Numbered from the stretch's first letter, positions 18,218 through 27,171 are shown. The stretch: 64,000 nucleotides of DNA from Balneola sp. (GCA_002696035.1 NZQV01000010.1:372001-436000); one strand, 5' to 3'. Notes: generated by a model from the sequence alone, not told the origin. Program-made: numbers and translations.

Positions 18218-21196
18218 TTAGTTGATTCCATATCGGTTGATCTCTTGTTCACTTTCTCCTTTGGTTGCAGGCATAGGCGGGAAGCTTGATCCCATCATCT
18301 CATTGACCTGCGTGGCTAGATCCACGGCTTTTTGAGTCTCGTTAGACTGGAAATAAACATACTGGATCAATACCAGCGACTGACGAGCGGTGCGTACCTC
18401 AGAAAGCCGATCTTGTGCACGGGAATTCATGCTCTCAAGTTTCGTTCTTAGTTCACGCTGCTCGCTGATATTTCCTCTGGATTGAGCACTTTCATATTCC
18501 TGATTCACGATGTTGAATTCGGTCTCAAGTTCATTAAAGCGACTCATGCTTTGGGAAAGATCGTTCACCAGCTTCTCTTGCGAAGTACCGGCAAGCCGGG
18601 CTGCGTCTTCTTCAGCACCAATTTGAGCATAACGAACGGCATACAGCAGCTTGATAGACTCGTTGGTCTCATCAGGGCGGAATGGAACACGTTCTTCGCC
18701 CCATTTCAGCCAGTAAGCGGCACTGTCGGGCATGCCCAATTCTCGGTACTTCTGGGCTAATCCCATAAAGTTAAACCGATAGTTGCTGAGCATTCTGCGA
18801 ATGTTTTCGTCAAAGTAGACATCCGGATTATCCCATTCGCGGAACTGGAACCTTTTAAGCCGGTCCGTCATGATGTCTACATCTATGTAATCCTCACGTC
18901 CGGTGCCAAAGTCTTTGGGAACCACACGGTAGGCTTTGCCTTCTGTACGGAAGTACTTTCTAAGCCCAAGCTGACTTGTGGAAGAAACCGTATTTGCAAA
19001 ATAAACAGGTCTCAGCCAGTTATTTGTTTGAAGGATATCCAAGATCAAACGATCCTGAACCTGCAGATAATATACGTTGTTGCCCTGCTGATCCTGACCA
19101 TAAAGACGGCCATTCAATCTCCAGCTTACAACATCATCCAGTGAGTCAACCGGCATTTCAAAATCGATGCCATTTTGAAGGATCGCCAGAGAGGTATCTG
19201 GCTTCACCCCAATTTTTTCCTTGTACTGAGGATCCCCTGAAAAAGCTTCTTTCAGCATGTCCTTGTCAACGGAGATATCAATATTTCGAGGCTGCCACTG
19301 TGTGATACCTGAAGTAACACGTTCCACTTCCTCATCTGACAGGGAAATAGGGAGGGGAGCGGATTCATGCGACCATTGGTCTCGCAGCTGTTTGATATAC
19401 CAATCGGTATTCAACAGACTTAGACAGACAATACGGACATCCGTTCGTACGCCTTCCACTTCCTGCAAGTACCATAATGGGAACGTGTCGTTATCGCCAT
19501 TGGTAAACAGAATGGAATGTGGGGCAGTCGATTCCAGTAAATTTCGTGCATAATCGGGAGCTACATACCGGTTGCTTCGGTCATGGTCGTCCCAGTTTTG
19601 GTATCCCATCCAAACCGGAGAGGCAAGTAACAGGATGCCCAGGGTTCCATAGGCGGCAAATTTATTATTCGCGTATTTCTTCAGCAGTTCGATGATCCCG
19701 GTAACACCGAGTCCGATCCAGATCGAAAATGCGAAGAAGGAACCCACGTAAGCGTAATCACGCTCACGTGGCTGATAGGGGGTTTGATTCAGGAACACGA
19801 TGATCGCCAACCCCGTGACTATAAACAGGGCCAGCACCGAAAATGCACGTTTCCAGTCATTACTGAAATGATAGATCATTCCAAATAGACCAAGTAAGAA
19901 CGGAATAAAGAAATAGGCATTGCTTGCCTTGTTATCCGGGTAGGCCGGCTCTTTAATTCCAGACCTCCAGCCGGCGTCTTGTATATCGGCTTCACGGCCA
20001 ATGAAATTCCAGTTGAAATAACGGATGTACATGTGATTGACCTGGTAATTCCAGAAGAAATCGAGGTCAGAGCTGTATCGTGCGTAATAATCTAAATGTC
20101 GCGGATCCGGAGAATAACGGCGCGGAAAGAGTTCCTCATTGTTGCGATCGATCTGTCCGGTTCTTTCATTAAAGTTATTTCCCTTCAGAATGGGAGTAGC
20201 TCCGTACTGCTCGCGTTTCAGATAGCTGATAAAAGCTTCGGTTGTTTCCGGGTCGTTCTCATCGATCGGAGGATCTGCAATGGAACGGATCATGATCACA
20301 GAATAGGAGGAAAACCCGATCAGTATCATAGCATAACAAAGACTGATGATGTTGGCCATTCGCATTTTATTCTTATGCGTGTAATACACAGCATATGCTA
20401 CCGCAGCCATAAACAGGAAGATGAAAGTCAGAGGACCAATGAGCCCGTAAGTAGCATCATTGATGCTGTTCGCAATAGTTGGAATGTTTTGAATGGTGAA
20501 GGGATAGATGGATAAAAAGGCGATCACTGCTCCAAATCCCATCAACAAAAATGATTTCCATTCAAATTCACGGAATTTGAAATAGATAATGAGGGCTACA
20601 AAGAATAAAGCCAGCAGGTTCAATAAGTGAACACCAATGGCGAGACCAAATAAATAGGCGATAAGTACCAGCCAGCGTTCGCTGTAAGGCTCATCATAGT
20701 TTTCAGACCATTTAAGTGCCAGCCAAACTACAATAGCAGTAAAAAACATCGACATGGCATACACTTCAGCTTCTGCCGCACTAAACCAGAATGTATCAGT
20801 TACTGCAAAGGTAAGCGCTCCTATCAAGGCTCCACCATACATCCCAAGCTTGTCCATTAGATCCATAGCGTTGGGATCTCCTTTCCATTCGCGAACAAGG
20901 CGAACAACAATGAGATATAGTAACATGATGGTAAGCGCTGAGGTTAGGGCACTTATAAAGTTTATGCTAAGGGCAACATATCCCGATGGCATAAACATAG
21001 AGAAAATGCGACCTACCAAAGAATAGAAGGGAGCTCCCGGTGGGTGATTTACCTGAAGTCCGTGGGCAACGGCTATGAATTCACCGGCATCCCAAAAACT
21101 GGCGGTAGGAGCCATCGTCATGGTGTAGATGACAAGTGAAACAATAAAGGTTAAGAGAGCGAGGTACTTATTGGTCGTTTTATGATCTGAAAACAT
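18218..21196 (-). CDS. DUF2723 (GT117) membrane glycosyltransferase, protein O-mannosyltransferase-like
   Basis: The 992-residue protein has about a dozen transmembrane helices in its first 550 residues and a periplasmic C-terminal half. The N-terminal signature PTASFWDAGEFIAVAHGLQ then HPPGAP, with Asp and Glu right after the first helix, marks the DUF2723/GT117 family. This fold is that of GT-C enzymes such as PMT and ArnT, which use lipid-linked sugar donors. The C-terminal region includes helical, TPR-like and coiled-coil parts (about residues 830-960). In Bacteroidota the family has been linked to surface protein O-glycosylation. Acting on the type IX substrates elsewhere in this window is a speculation. 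Confidence 0.88.
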   Translation of the reverse strand: MFSDHKTTNKYLALLTFIVSLVIYTMTMAPTASFWDAGEFIAVAHGLQVNHPPGAPFYSLVGRIFSMFMPSGYVALSINFISALTSALTIMLLYLIVVRLVREWKGDPNAMDLMDKLGMYGGALIGALTFAVTDTFWFSAAEAEVYAMSMFFTAIVVWLALKWSENYDEPYSERWLVLIAYLFGLAIGVHLLNLLALFFVALIIYFKFREFEWKSFLLMGFGAVIAFLSIYPFTIQNIPTIANSINDATYGLIGPLTFIFLFMAAVAYAVYYTHKNKMRMANIISLCYAMILIGFSSYSVIMIRSIADPPIDENDPETTEAFISYLKREQYGATPILKGNNFNERTGQIDRNNEELFPRRYSPDPRHLDYYARYSSDLDFFWNYQVNHMYIRYFNWNFIGREADIQDAGWRSGIKEPAYPDNKASNAYFFIPFLLGLFGMIYHFSNDWKRAFSVLALFIVTGLAIIVFLNQTPYQPRERDYAYVGSFFAFSIWIGLGVTGIIELLKKYANNKFAAYGTLGILLLASPVWMGYQNWDDHDRSNRYVAPDYARNLLESTAPHSILFTNGDNDTFPLWYLQEVEGVRTDVRIVCLSLLNTDWYIKQLRDQWSHESAPLPISLSDEEVERVTSGITQWQPRNIDISVDKDMLKEAFSGDPQYKEKIGVKPDTSLAILQNGIDFEMPVDSLDDVVSWRLNGRLYGQDQQGNNVYYLQVQDRLILDILQTNNWLRPVYFANTVSSTSQLGLRKYFRTEGKAYRVVPKDFGTGREDYIDVDIMTDRLKRFQFREWDNPDVYFDENIRRMLSNYRFNFMGLAQKYRELGMPDSAAYWLKWGEERVPFRPDETNESIKLLYAVRYAQIGAEEDAARLAGTSQEKLVNDLSQSMSRFNELETEFNIVNQEYESAQSRGNISEQRELRTKLESMNSRAQDRLSEVRTARQSLVLIQYVYFQSNETQKAVDLATQVNEMMGSSFPPMPATKGESEQEINRYGIN

Positions 21197-21381
21197 GTAA
21201 AAAATTTAGTTAGCTGCTCAAAAAAATTTTTGGATATTCGGCGATTACATTTTATGATTGGCTCGCAATTATAAGCAGAGCCAAAATCGATTCAAAATCC
21301 AAGATACATAAGAATTTAAACTTCTCGCAGCTAAAAACGAGCAAGTTGTGTTCCTATTTTTAACCGTTTAAAAACTTTTGC

Positions 21382-22872
21382 ATGTCAGCTAAATCCAAAG
21401 AACGTTTTTCATCAAAATTAGGACTCATTTTGAGTGTACTTGGGATCGCCATCGGTACCGGTAATATTTGGCGTTTCCCAAGAATTGCCGCTCAAAACGG
21501 AGGCGAAGAAGGAGCCGGTGCATTTCTTGTAGCATGGGTTTCTTTTCTGATCCTGTGGTCAATTCCACTTATCATTGCCGAATATGGCATGGGGCGAAAC
21601 GGACGCAAGGGCGTTGTAAGTTCTTTTGTAGCACTGATCGGTGAAAAGAGAGGATGGCTGGGAGGCTTTGTTGGGTTCGTGGCCACGGCCATTATGTTCT
21701 ATTACAGCGTGGTTGCCAGCTGGTGTCTGTACTACCTCATCACAAGTATCACTACCGCTTTACCCGCCGATCTGCAGACCGCCAACTCCATCTGGGAAGG
21801 ATTTCAGGGATCGATATGGCCCGTAGCCGGACATGCCCTGGTAATGGGAATTGGAGGCTTTATTGTTATTAAAGGGATCTCATCCATCGAAAAAGTGAAC
21901 AAATTTCTGATCCCGTCACTGCTACTGGTTCTGTTGATCTCATTGTTTAAGGCGTTGTCTTTGGAAGGCAGCGGACTTGGAATTGAATATCTGTTCACGC
22001 CGGACTGGTCTACATTGAAAGAACCTCGTATCTGGCTGGAAGCTCTCACCCAAAATGCCTGGGATACGGGAGCTGCCTGGGGATTGATCCTCACCTACGC
22101 CGCCTATATGCGGAAATCGGATGATGTGACCATTACCGCCTTTCAAACCGGAATTGGGAATAATATCGTCTCGTTGCTGGCTGCAGTCATTATCTTTTCG
22201 ACCGTTTTTGGAACCTTGAGCCCGGAGATGGGAAGCGGTGAGATCCTCGAAGTAATGCAAACATCAGGACCGGCTTCAACCGGACTTACCTTCATCTGGA
22301 TGCCGCAGCTTTTTGCTACTATGGGAGGAGGGAGCATCTTTGCGATCCTGTTTTTCCTTGGGTTGACCTTCGCTGCTTTCAGTTCATTGATCTCTATGAT
22401 AGAGCTGGCGGTGAAAGTGTTTGTAGATATGGGCGCTGTTCGTAAACGAGCCACGATCGTGATCTGCATGGCCGGATTTGGATTTGGCCTGCCCTCAGCT
22501 TTAAATCTGCAATTCTTCGCCAATCAGGATTTTGTATGGGGAATTGGGTTGATGGTTTCCGGAGCACTGATCTCGTATGCGGTCATTAAATACGGAACCA
22601 CCAAATTCCGAGAAGACCTTGTCAACACCGAAGAGCGTTCAACCACCTTAGGCTCCTGGTGGGAGATCATCATCAAGTATGTAGTGCCTATTGAAGTTGT
22701 TACGCTGCTCGGCTGGTGGTTCTACCTGAGTATCACGAGTTACGCTCCCGATACGTGGTTTAACCCGCTGAGTCCGTTTTCTGTGATGACGGTACTTGTG
22801 CAATGGGGACTCGCGCTGTTCCTGGTGTGGTTCTTCCGCAAACGTCTGATGGGCAAGAAAAAGACAGGCTAA
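21382..22872 (+). CDS. Sodium-dependent transporter, neurotransmitter:sodium symporter (NSS/SNF) family
   Basis: The 496-residue protein has twelve predicted transmembrane helices and the family signature in helix 1, GTGNIWRFPRIAAQNGG, which forms the sodium and substrate site in LeuT. It should import an amino acid or related amine with sodium. An aromatic/small pattern in helix 6 (LTFAAFSS region) is consistent with bacterial members, but the substrate is not predictable. It is divergent from the GT117 gene, with 185 bp between starts, and is followed by an unrelated methyltransferase. Confidence 0.92.
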   Translation: MSAKSKERFSSKLGLILSVLGIAIGTGNIWRFPRIAAQNGGEEGAGAFLVAWVSFLILWSIPLIIAEYGMGRNGRKGVVSSFVALIGEKRGWLGGFVGFVATAIMFYYSVVASWCLYYLITSITTALPADLQTANSIWEGFQGSIWPVAGHALVMGIGGFIVIKGISSIEKVNKFLIPSLLLVLLISLFKALSLEGSGLGIEYLFTPDWSTLKEPRIWLEALTQNAWDTGAAWGLILTYAAYMRKSDDVTITAFQTGIGNNIVSLLAAVIIFSTVFGTLSPEMGSGEILEVMQTSGPASTGLTFIWMPQLFATMGGGSIFAILFFLGLTFAAFSSLISMIELAVKVFVDMGAVRKRATIVICMAGFGFGLPSALNLQFFANQDFVWGIGLMVSGALISYAVIKYGTTKFREDLVNTEERSTTLGSWWEIIIKYVVPIEVVTLLGWWFYLSITSYAPDTWFNPLSPFSVMTVLVQWGLALFLVWFFRKRLMGKKKTG

Positions 22873-22997
22873 TTAAGACCCGCAGGTCATCTTGGTTGAA
22901 TTTTTCACCCCGGTTTTAAAAAGTAGGTGTGAATACATTCTGCGGTGAGCAGAAATACAATTAGAACCGGGTTGGTTACGCCTTGATATCATCAAAT

Positions 22998-23666
22998 ATG
23001 AAAACTCGATCCTCAAAAAGATCAAAAACGCCCTGGCCGACCAAAGATGCCATGGAACAGATCTACGAAAAAAATCTTTGGGGTGGCGGCGATAGGGATT
23101 TTTATTCAGGGGACGGCTCGCATCACTCTGAATTGACAGATCCATATATTCAAGTGGTTCGCACTTTTTTGCGGTCTTTTGATTCCGCTTTGGTTGTTTG
23201 TGATCTGGGTTGCGGAGATTTCAATGTGGGCCGGCAGCTGATATCATCCGCAAAAAAATATGTGGCGGTAGATATTGTCTCAGATCTCATTGAGCATAAT
23301 AAAAAGACGTTCAAAGCCGCGAATCTGGAGTTCCACTGCCTGGATATCGCCACGGATGCATTACCACCCGGAGATTGTGCGATCCTGAGAAATGTGCTTC
23401 AGCATCTCTCGAATGCAGATATAGAACAGATCGTCCCCAAGTTATCCGGTTTTGATCACGTGATCGTTACCGAGCACGTGCCGGAAGGAGACTTTAGCCC
23501 CAATGCAGATATTATTTCCGGTCAGGGCATCCGGCTCAAAAAGGAGAGCGGGGTGGACCTGACAGCGCCGCCATTCAACTTCAGGGTGAAAGCAAAAGAG
23601 CGATGGCTTTCTCTGCCTTATGAAGAAGGCAAAGGGCTTGTAGAAACTACTTTATACAAAGTTTAG
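22998..23666 (+). CDS. Class I SAM-dependent methyltransferase
   Basis: The 222-residue protein starts best at ATG 22998; a TTG five codons upstream is also in frame. The glycine-rich SAM motif CDLGCGDFNVGRQL lies near residue 73, followed by the acidic end of strand 2 (VAVDIVSDLI) and the post-motif region DCAILRNVLQHLSNADIEQI. This arrangement fits a small-molecule methyltransferase of the Rossmann type. The basic N-terminus (KTRSSKRSKTPWP) is unusual for the family. The substrate is unknown. It ends just before a region of accessory character and has no partner gene. Confidence 0.8.
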   Translation: MKTRSSKRSKTPWPTKDAMEQIYEKNLWGGGDRDFYSGDGSHHSELTDPYIQVVRTFLRSFDSALVVCDLGCGDFNVGRQLISSAKKYVAVDIVSDLIEHNKKTFKAANLEFHCLDIATDALPPGDCAILRNVLQHLSNADIEQIVPKLSGFDHVIVTEHVPEGDFSPNADIISGQGIRLKKESGVDLTAPPFNFRVKAKERWLSLPYEEGKGLVETTLYKV

Positions 23667-24062
23667 GGTCAGTTCAATGTTCGCCCGGATGTTTTACGGA
23701 ATGGAGGGGCGACGAAAATTGGGCAATGAGTGGTTTGATGCTTTGGTACGGTTAGTGCGAGCTGGTAGTGCCGTTGGCTTAATGGGATAAGAGAAGACGA
23801 GTTCTTTAGGTTGAGGCAGAGCCTTCCCGAATCATCGGGAGCATTCCTCAGCGGAGTAGCGGAACGAGGTTAAATCCCGGATTGGTAATTACTCAAAGAG
23901 TAATAGTAAGGTTAAGGTTGTTATGATTTAAGTTTTTCGTAGCTTAAACGATAACCTAGAGATTCGGTGTAAGTAGGAATCGTTTTAGAATACCTACATA
24001 TTTTTTGGAGTTGTTTAATCTCTTATCGGCAAAAGATGACAATTTGCGTTCGCTTGTGATTT
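23667..24062. other. Intergenic stretch with a dispersed repeat
   Basis: This 396-bp stretch has no supportable gene on either strand. Its centre holds one copy of a 63-bp hairpin repeat (separate entry). The rest is a mix of short repeats with AT-rich sequence leading to the kinase start at 24063. I see no tRNA and no clear terminator. A promoter for the kinase must lie in the last 150 bp, but no convincing consensus stands out. Confidence 0.6.
23812..23874. repeat. 63-bp dispersed hairpin repeat, copy 1
   Basis: This segment matches 26013-26075 at 57 of 63 positions by eye, with no gaps. It contains a perfect inverted repeat, TCCCGA at 23825-23830 and TCGGGA at 23835-23840, around ATCA, followed by a second GC-rich motif (GCGGAGTAGCGG). 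It is more GC-rich than its surroundings. It is probably a REP-type dispersed element present in more copies in the genome. Confidence 0.8.
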
Positions 24063-25298
24063 ATGATCGTTAATCAGGAAAATAGATTTACAATAGAGTC
24101 TGTCAAAACTAAGTTGATAGAAAACTTATGTTTGTATGGCGGGGTAGTTGCATTAGTGGCTTTCTTAATACCCCGGTTTCCCTTTGATCCGAGTAGCCTG
24201 GACTTATACAATTTGATTGATTTTTCCGCAATTGTCTCTGTATTTCTGATCTACTTTTATCGAGACAAATTTTCACTTCCTTTCAAAGGCGGATTGCTCT
24301 TATTGATCGTGTACTCATTCTTTATTTCCGATCTTTATCAGCACGGCCTTGCTTCTACAATAAAGCCTGTTTTCGTATTTATCCCATTTACCGGCATACT
24401 GGCATTTAAGGTTCGCTGGGCACTTTTATGCTATGTAATTTCGATACTCAGTTTTGCAATTATTGGTTATGGGTATTTATCCGGACAAATACCACTCGGG
24501 ATAATGAGTCCTGAATTTAACATTTTCAATAAATGGGTGGTCAATGGCATTGTGCTCTCTTTAGTAGGCATTATCATTGCGATCTTTTTGCACATCTTCA
24601 TCCAATCCATTACCCGGATAATTGAACAGCAAAAAGAAAGCTATGCGGTATTGGAGCAACAGGATGAGAAGCTGAAGCGAAATATTGAGGAGAAAAATGT
24701 GCTAATGCAGGAGATCCATCACCGGGTAAAAAACAACCTGGCTGTGGTGTCAGGATTACTGGAGCTGCAATCGGGATTAGCAACCGATGATTTTTCCCGG
24801 TCGGCTCTTAAGTTAAGCATGAACCGGATACTATCGATATCCAAAGTTCATGAACTGCTGTATCAATCCGAAGATGTAAGTAGAATTGATCTGGAAAAGT
24901 ATATCAAAGAATTGGCGGATATTATTCTGGGTAGCTTTAACAAAAACGGAATTGATATAGAGCTGGAACTGGATATAAATATTGAATACCTGAACGTAAA
25001 CCACGGAGTACCGGTCGGTATTATACTGAACGAACTCATTACAAATAGTATCAAGCACGGTTTTAAGGAATCCCAGGATCATTACCGGATCCTAATTGGT
25101 ACATACGAGGAGGGGGAAAATTATAAGATCCTCTATCGGGATAATGGCTCAGGTGTAATTGACTCCGAATCTGACAGTTCGACAGGTCTGGGTAAAACTT
25201 TGGTGGAGTCACTATTAAATCAAATTGATGCTGATTCACAACTGAAAACGGATGGGCGGTATGAGATGAGATTTAGCTTTCCTAAGGAAATCTCTTAA
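24063..25298 (+). CDS. Membrane sensor histidine kinase, HisKA_2/HWE-like type
   Basis: The 411-residue protein has about six transmembrane helices in its first 185 residues, a short coiled coil (about 185-212), then the phosphorylation motif QEIHHRVKNNL with the candidate histidine at residue 219. The ATPase domain follows, with N-box NELITNSIKHG and G-box DNGSGV and GLGKTLVESL. HisKA_2 kinases often phosphorylate stand-alone receivers, and no response regulator is adjacent, so it is an orphan here. The integral N-terminus has no recognised sensor domain. It lies between two repeat-containing intergenic stretches. Confidence 0.88.
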   Translation: MIVNQENRFTIESVKTKLIENLCLYGGVVALVAFLIPRFPFDPSSLDLYNLIDFSAIVSVFLIYFYRDKFSLPFKGGLLLLIVYSFFISDLYQHGLASTIKPVFVFIPFTGILAFKVRWALLCYVISILSFAIIGYGYLSGQIPLGIMSPEFNIFNKWVVNGIVLSLVGIIIAIFLHIFIQSITRIIEQQKESYAVLEQQDEKLKRNIEEKNVLMQEIHHRVKNNLAVVSGLLELQSGLATDDFSRSALKLSMNRILSISKVHELLYQSEDVSRIDLEKYIKELADIILGSFNKNGIDIELELDINIEYLNVNHGVPVGIILNELITNSIKHGFKESQDHYRILIGTYEEGENYKILYRDNGSGVIDSESDSSTGLGKTLVESLLNQIDADSQLKTDGRYEMRFSFPKEIS

Positions 25299-25346
25299 AA
25301 GCCAACAACCTGCCTCGAGATCTTTGAAGTAGTTTTTGTGATGAAC

Positions 25347-25691
25347 TCAAAGCAGGCAGTCGATTCCATCCAGGGCCATGTGAATGAGTAGTCCAAGTCC
25401 TGCCAGGTGAAGGATATTCAGGATCTTTTCTATGGACTGGTTTTCATTCTTCCGGTCAAAAATGAGGGGAAGTACGAATAAAAGCACATAGAAACCGATA
25501 GCTGGGAGCGTGTGGAGTGGGTGAAATCCGATGGAGCAACGCTCAGGATCGTAGACAGGATCGGCCATGAGGTGGTCGGCATCCACTATCATGGTCAGCA
25601 CCATGATCACCGTTGCATAGCGCCACTTGCTTCGATAGAAGAGGAGGGCGACGAACAGCGGAACGATAAAATGGAGTAGGATGTGCAGCAT
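25347..25691 (-). CDS. DUF6122 family membrane protein
   Basis: The 114-residue protein has three to four transmembrane helices and conserved-looking polar residues inside or next to them: HILLHFIVP at the N-terminus, DADHLMADP, FHPLHTLP and HMALDGIDC. This His/Asp pattern resembles small membrane proteins of the DUF6122 group in Bacteroidota and, more loosely, YdjM-type metal-dependent membrane hydrolases. No catalytic activity is demonstrated for the family to my knowledge. It converges on the kinase gene with 48 bp between the stops. Confidence 0.75.
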   Translation of the reverse strand: MLHILLHFIVPLFVALLFYRSKWRYATVIMVLTMIVDADHLMADPVYDPERCSIGFHPLHTLPAIGFYVLLFVLPLIFDRKNENQSIEKILNILHLAGLGLLIHMALDGIDCLL

Positions 25692-25733
25692 GGTTATTGC
25701 AATCGGGTATTAAACAGCGGATTTCGGATTTAA

Positions 25734-26015
25734 ATAAGCTTTACAAGTAGGAAAGGTTTTGATAGTGATAAAGACTTTAGATTAGCCAAACAACCTCTTG
25801 ATCCTTTAGACTGTGTTCATCTCGGAGGGAAGTCACTGGCGATAAAAGCAGCGTCTAATTTTCGATTTCTTCGATCGAAAGGCGTTACCATTCGAAAAAC
25901 GGTAGATATGCTCATAGAAAGTTGGTGCATTGAACATGAAGTGGAGCTGCTGCATAATGACAAAGACTTCGATCAGATAGCAACTCAGCTACCTTTACAG
26001 ATCTATGTTGGCTGA
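25734..26015 (+). pseudogene. 5'-truncated VapC (PIN-domain) toxin remnant
   Basis: A plus-strand frame open from 25734 to the TGA at 26013-26015 encodes about 93 residues. Its last 70 match the C-terminal half of a VapC ribonuclease: SNFRFLRSKGVTIRKT, then VDMLIESWCIEHEVELLHND and DKDF, with the acidic PIN residues of the second half. There is no start codon before the middle of the domain, and the first half with the N-terminal Asp is missing, as is a VapB antitoxin. The terminal TGA is also the first three bases of the 63-bp repeat, so the repeat may have joined at or formed this gene end. Non-functional by inference. Confidence 0.8.
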
Positions 26016-26075
26016 GGCGGAGCCTTCCCGAATCATCGGGAGCAATCCGCAGCGGAGCCGCGGAACGAGGTCAAA
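26013..26075. repeat. 63-bp dispersed hairpin repeat, copy 2
   Basis: This is the second copy of the element at 23812-23874, with six substitutions and no gaps. The inner TCCCGA/TCGGGA hairpin is preserved. It lies between the VapC remnant and the end of the cassette-like array, so it sits at a boundary between two accessory blocks. Confidence 0.8.
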
Positions 26076-26076
26076 A

Positions 26077-26096
26077 CGGTCCAACGTTTGTTATAC
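26077..26096 (-). other. attC-like half site after the XRE unit
   Basis: Read on the minus strand, GTATAAC begins 3 nt after the stop codon of the XRE gene and is followed by AAACGTTGGACCG. GTATAAC is the complement of GTTATAC, the core-like heptamer at the other end of the same unit. The matching right arm is absent; the sequence runs directly into the 63-bp repeat, so this may be a truncated recombination site. Confidence 0.4.
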
Positions 26097-26099
26097 ACC

Positions 26100-26438
26100 T
26101 TATATCGTGACACCAAAATAAATCGTTATACCATAGGCGATAATAAATGCAACAACAAACGATATAAGTGCTGCTTTTTTATCTATACTGGTGACTTTTA
26201 ACTTTAGTGAATCTGTAAGAGTAGGCGCTGGTATCTGATAATTATCATGCAGGGCAAGCTCATCAAATCTAATATCAAAAGCAGCACAAATACATTTAGC
26301 TGATTCTGGTGAAGCAACGCCGGTTTTTTCAATTCGTTGAATGGTCCTCATGCTTATACCACTTGCCTCTGCAAGGTGGGACTGACTCCAGGCATTTGAT
26401 TCTCTAAGCTGTTTTAGTTTTGTGTTATCTAGTTTCAT
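26100..26438 (-). CDS. Membrane-anchored XRE-family transcriptional regulator
   Basis: The 112-residue protein begins at ATG 26438 with a Cro/CI-type helix-turn-helix (about residues 5-62; WSQSHLAEASGISMRTIQRI is the recognition core). A linker of about 25 residues follows, then one C-terminal transmembrane helix (ALISFVVAFIIAYGITIYFG). DNA-binding domain plus a single membrane helix suggests a membrane-tethered regulator. Short inverted repeats just upstream (26450-26489) are candidate operators. The gene sits alone between two core-like heptamers GTTATAC in opposite orientation, consistent with a mobile cassette. Confidence 0.82.
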   Translation of the reverse strand: MKLDNTKLKQLRESNAWSQSHLAEASGISMRTIQRIEKTGVASPESAKCICAAFDIRFDELALHDNYQIPAPTLTDSLKLKVTSIDKKAALISFVVAFIIAYGITIYFGVTI

Positions 26439-26449
26439 GATCTCAATTA

Positions 26450-26489
26450 TTTATCAGGTATAAAATTTTTTTATCAATATCGTGATAAA
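26450..26489 (-). promoter_or_regulatory. Candidate operator of the XRE gene
   Basis: TTTATCA at 26470-26476 and TGATAAA at 26483-26489 form a perfect 7-bp inverted repeat with a 6-nt spacer, and a further TTTATCA half site lies at 26450-26456, 11 bp before the start codon. A second set of half sites, ACGTCAT at 26504-26510 and 26526-26532 with ATGACA at 26515-26520, lies further upstream. The dyads are of the size bound by XRE dimers, so autoregulation is plausible. Confidence 0.5.
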
Positions 26490-26536
26490 CCAATAGATTT
26501 AATACGTCATCTATATGACATTAACACGTCATGGGT

Positions 26537-26576
26537 GTATAACGACCCAGCGCAACGAAGGCAAAATCCGTTAAAT
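26537..26576 (-). other. attC-like site between the XRE and AlkZ-related units
   Basis: On the minus strand the site begins ATTTAAC (fits RYYYAAC), which contains the stop codon of the AlkZ-related gene, and ends GTCGTTATAC. A stop codon inside or next to the first core is typical of integron cassettes. At 40 nt it is short and its inner arms pair poorly, so it is weaker evidence than the site at 27172-27298. Confidence 0.4.
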
Positions 26577-27149
26577 ATCATCGTTTACACATTGCTTCCA
26601 AGCATTGAGGTGCATTTCCTTGAATGATACCCACCTATCTCGCTCGATTTGAGGATCATTTAATCTGGCAATGTTCATAGTTACCTGAAGGTTCTTTAGG
26701 GCTGTGTCAAACTGACTCTTAGTACAGCCAACTTCCTGCATTGTTACCTTACGAAGTGATGTGGTATCCCATGGCTCTGTAACAACTTTGCTGTAAATAT
26801 GCTGCGCAAGACTATCCTGCGTTTGAATATCTTTATAGGCCCGAGGAAAGTGATCATTGGCCATATAGTCCATATCCATCAATACCGCAAATCCACCGTT
26901 TATTTTTCCATAGAATATTTCGTTTGGGTACAGAGCCGTAAGCTGATTTTTCCATGACCAGACGGTAGTCATCTTCTTTCCCCATCCCTTTTCTCCAGGT
27001 TGTTTTTCAGGAAGATCAACATGTTCCCAAAGGGAGGTATGCTCGACTTTATCACTTGAGAAGATGGTGCAAACCTTTACTTTTTTGACAAACTGGCAAG
27101 CCTGTTCAATCGTCTTAATCATAACATGTCCATCTTCATTGTGTGGCAT
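26571..27149 (-). CDS. AlkZ-related protein (tentative)
   Basis: The 192-residue soluble protein starts at ATG 27149; a second ATG at 27122 (MIKTIEQACQFVKK) is an equally likely start. The middle segment, W-W-rich with TTVWSWKNQLTALYPNEIFYG then ARLND and W near the end, resembles the short proteins annotated 'AlkZ-related', named after the DNA glycosylase AlkZ (DUF1006). I rate the family by recall only. No catalytic QxQ motif of AlkZ glycosylases is visible. The gene is a stand-alone unit between two attC-like sites, and its stop codon lies inside the first core of the following site. Confidence 0.6.
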   Translation of the reverse strand: MPHNEDGHVMIKTIEQACQFVKKVKVCTIFSSDKVEHTSLWEHVDLPEKQPGEKGWGKKMTTVWSWKNQLTALYPNEIFYGKINGGFAVLMDMDYMANDHFPRAYKDIQTQDSLAQHIYSKVVTEPWDTTSLRKVTMQEVGCTKSQFDTALKNLQVTMNIARLNDPQIERDRWVSFKEMHLNAWKQCVNDDI

Positions 27150-27171
27150 ATTATTTTGAACTTTGTATTGT

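Noticed and set aside
22903-22974. Terminator between the sodium symporter and methyltransferase genes
   Set aside because: CCCGGTT and AACCGGG can pair, but the loop is about 50 nt and no T run follows.
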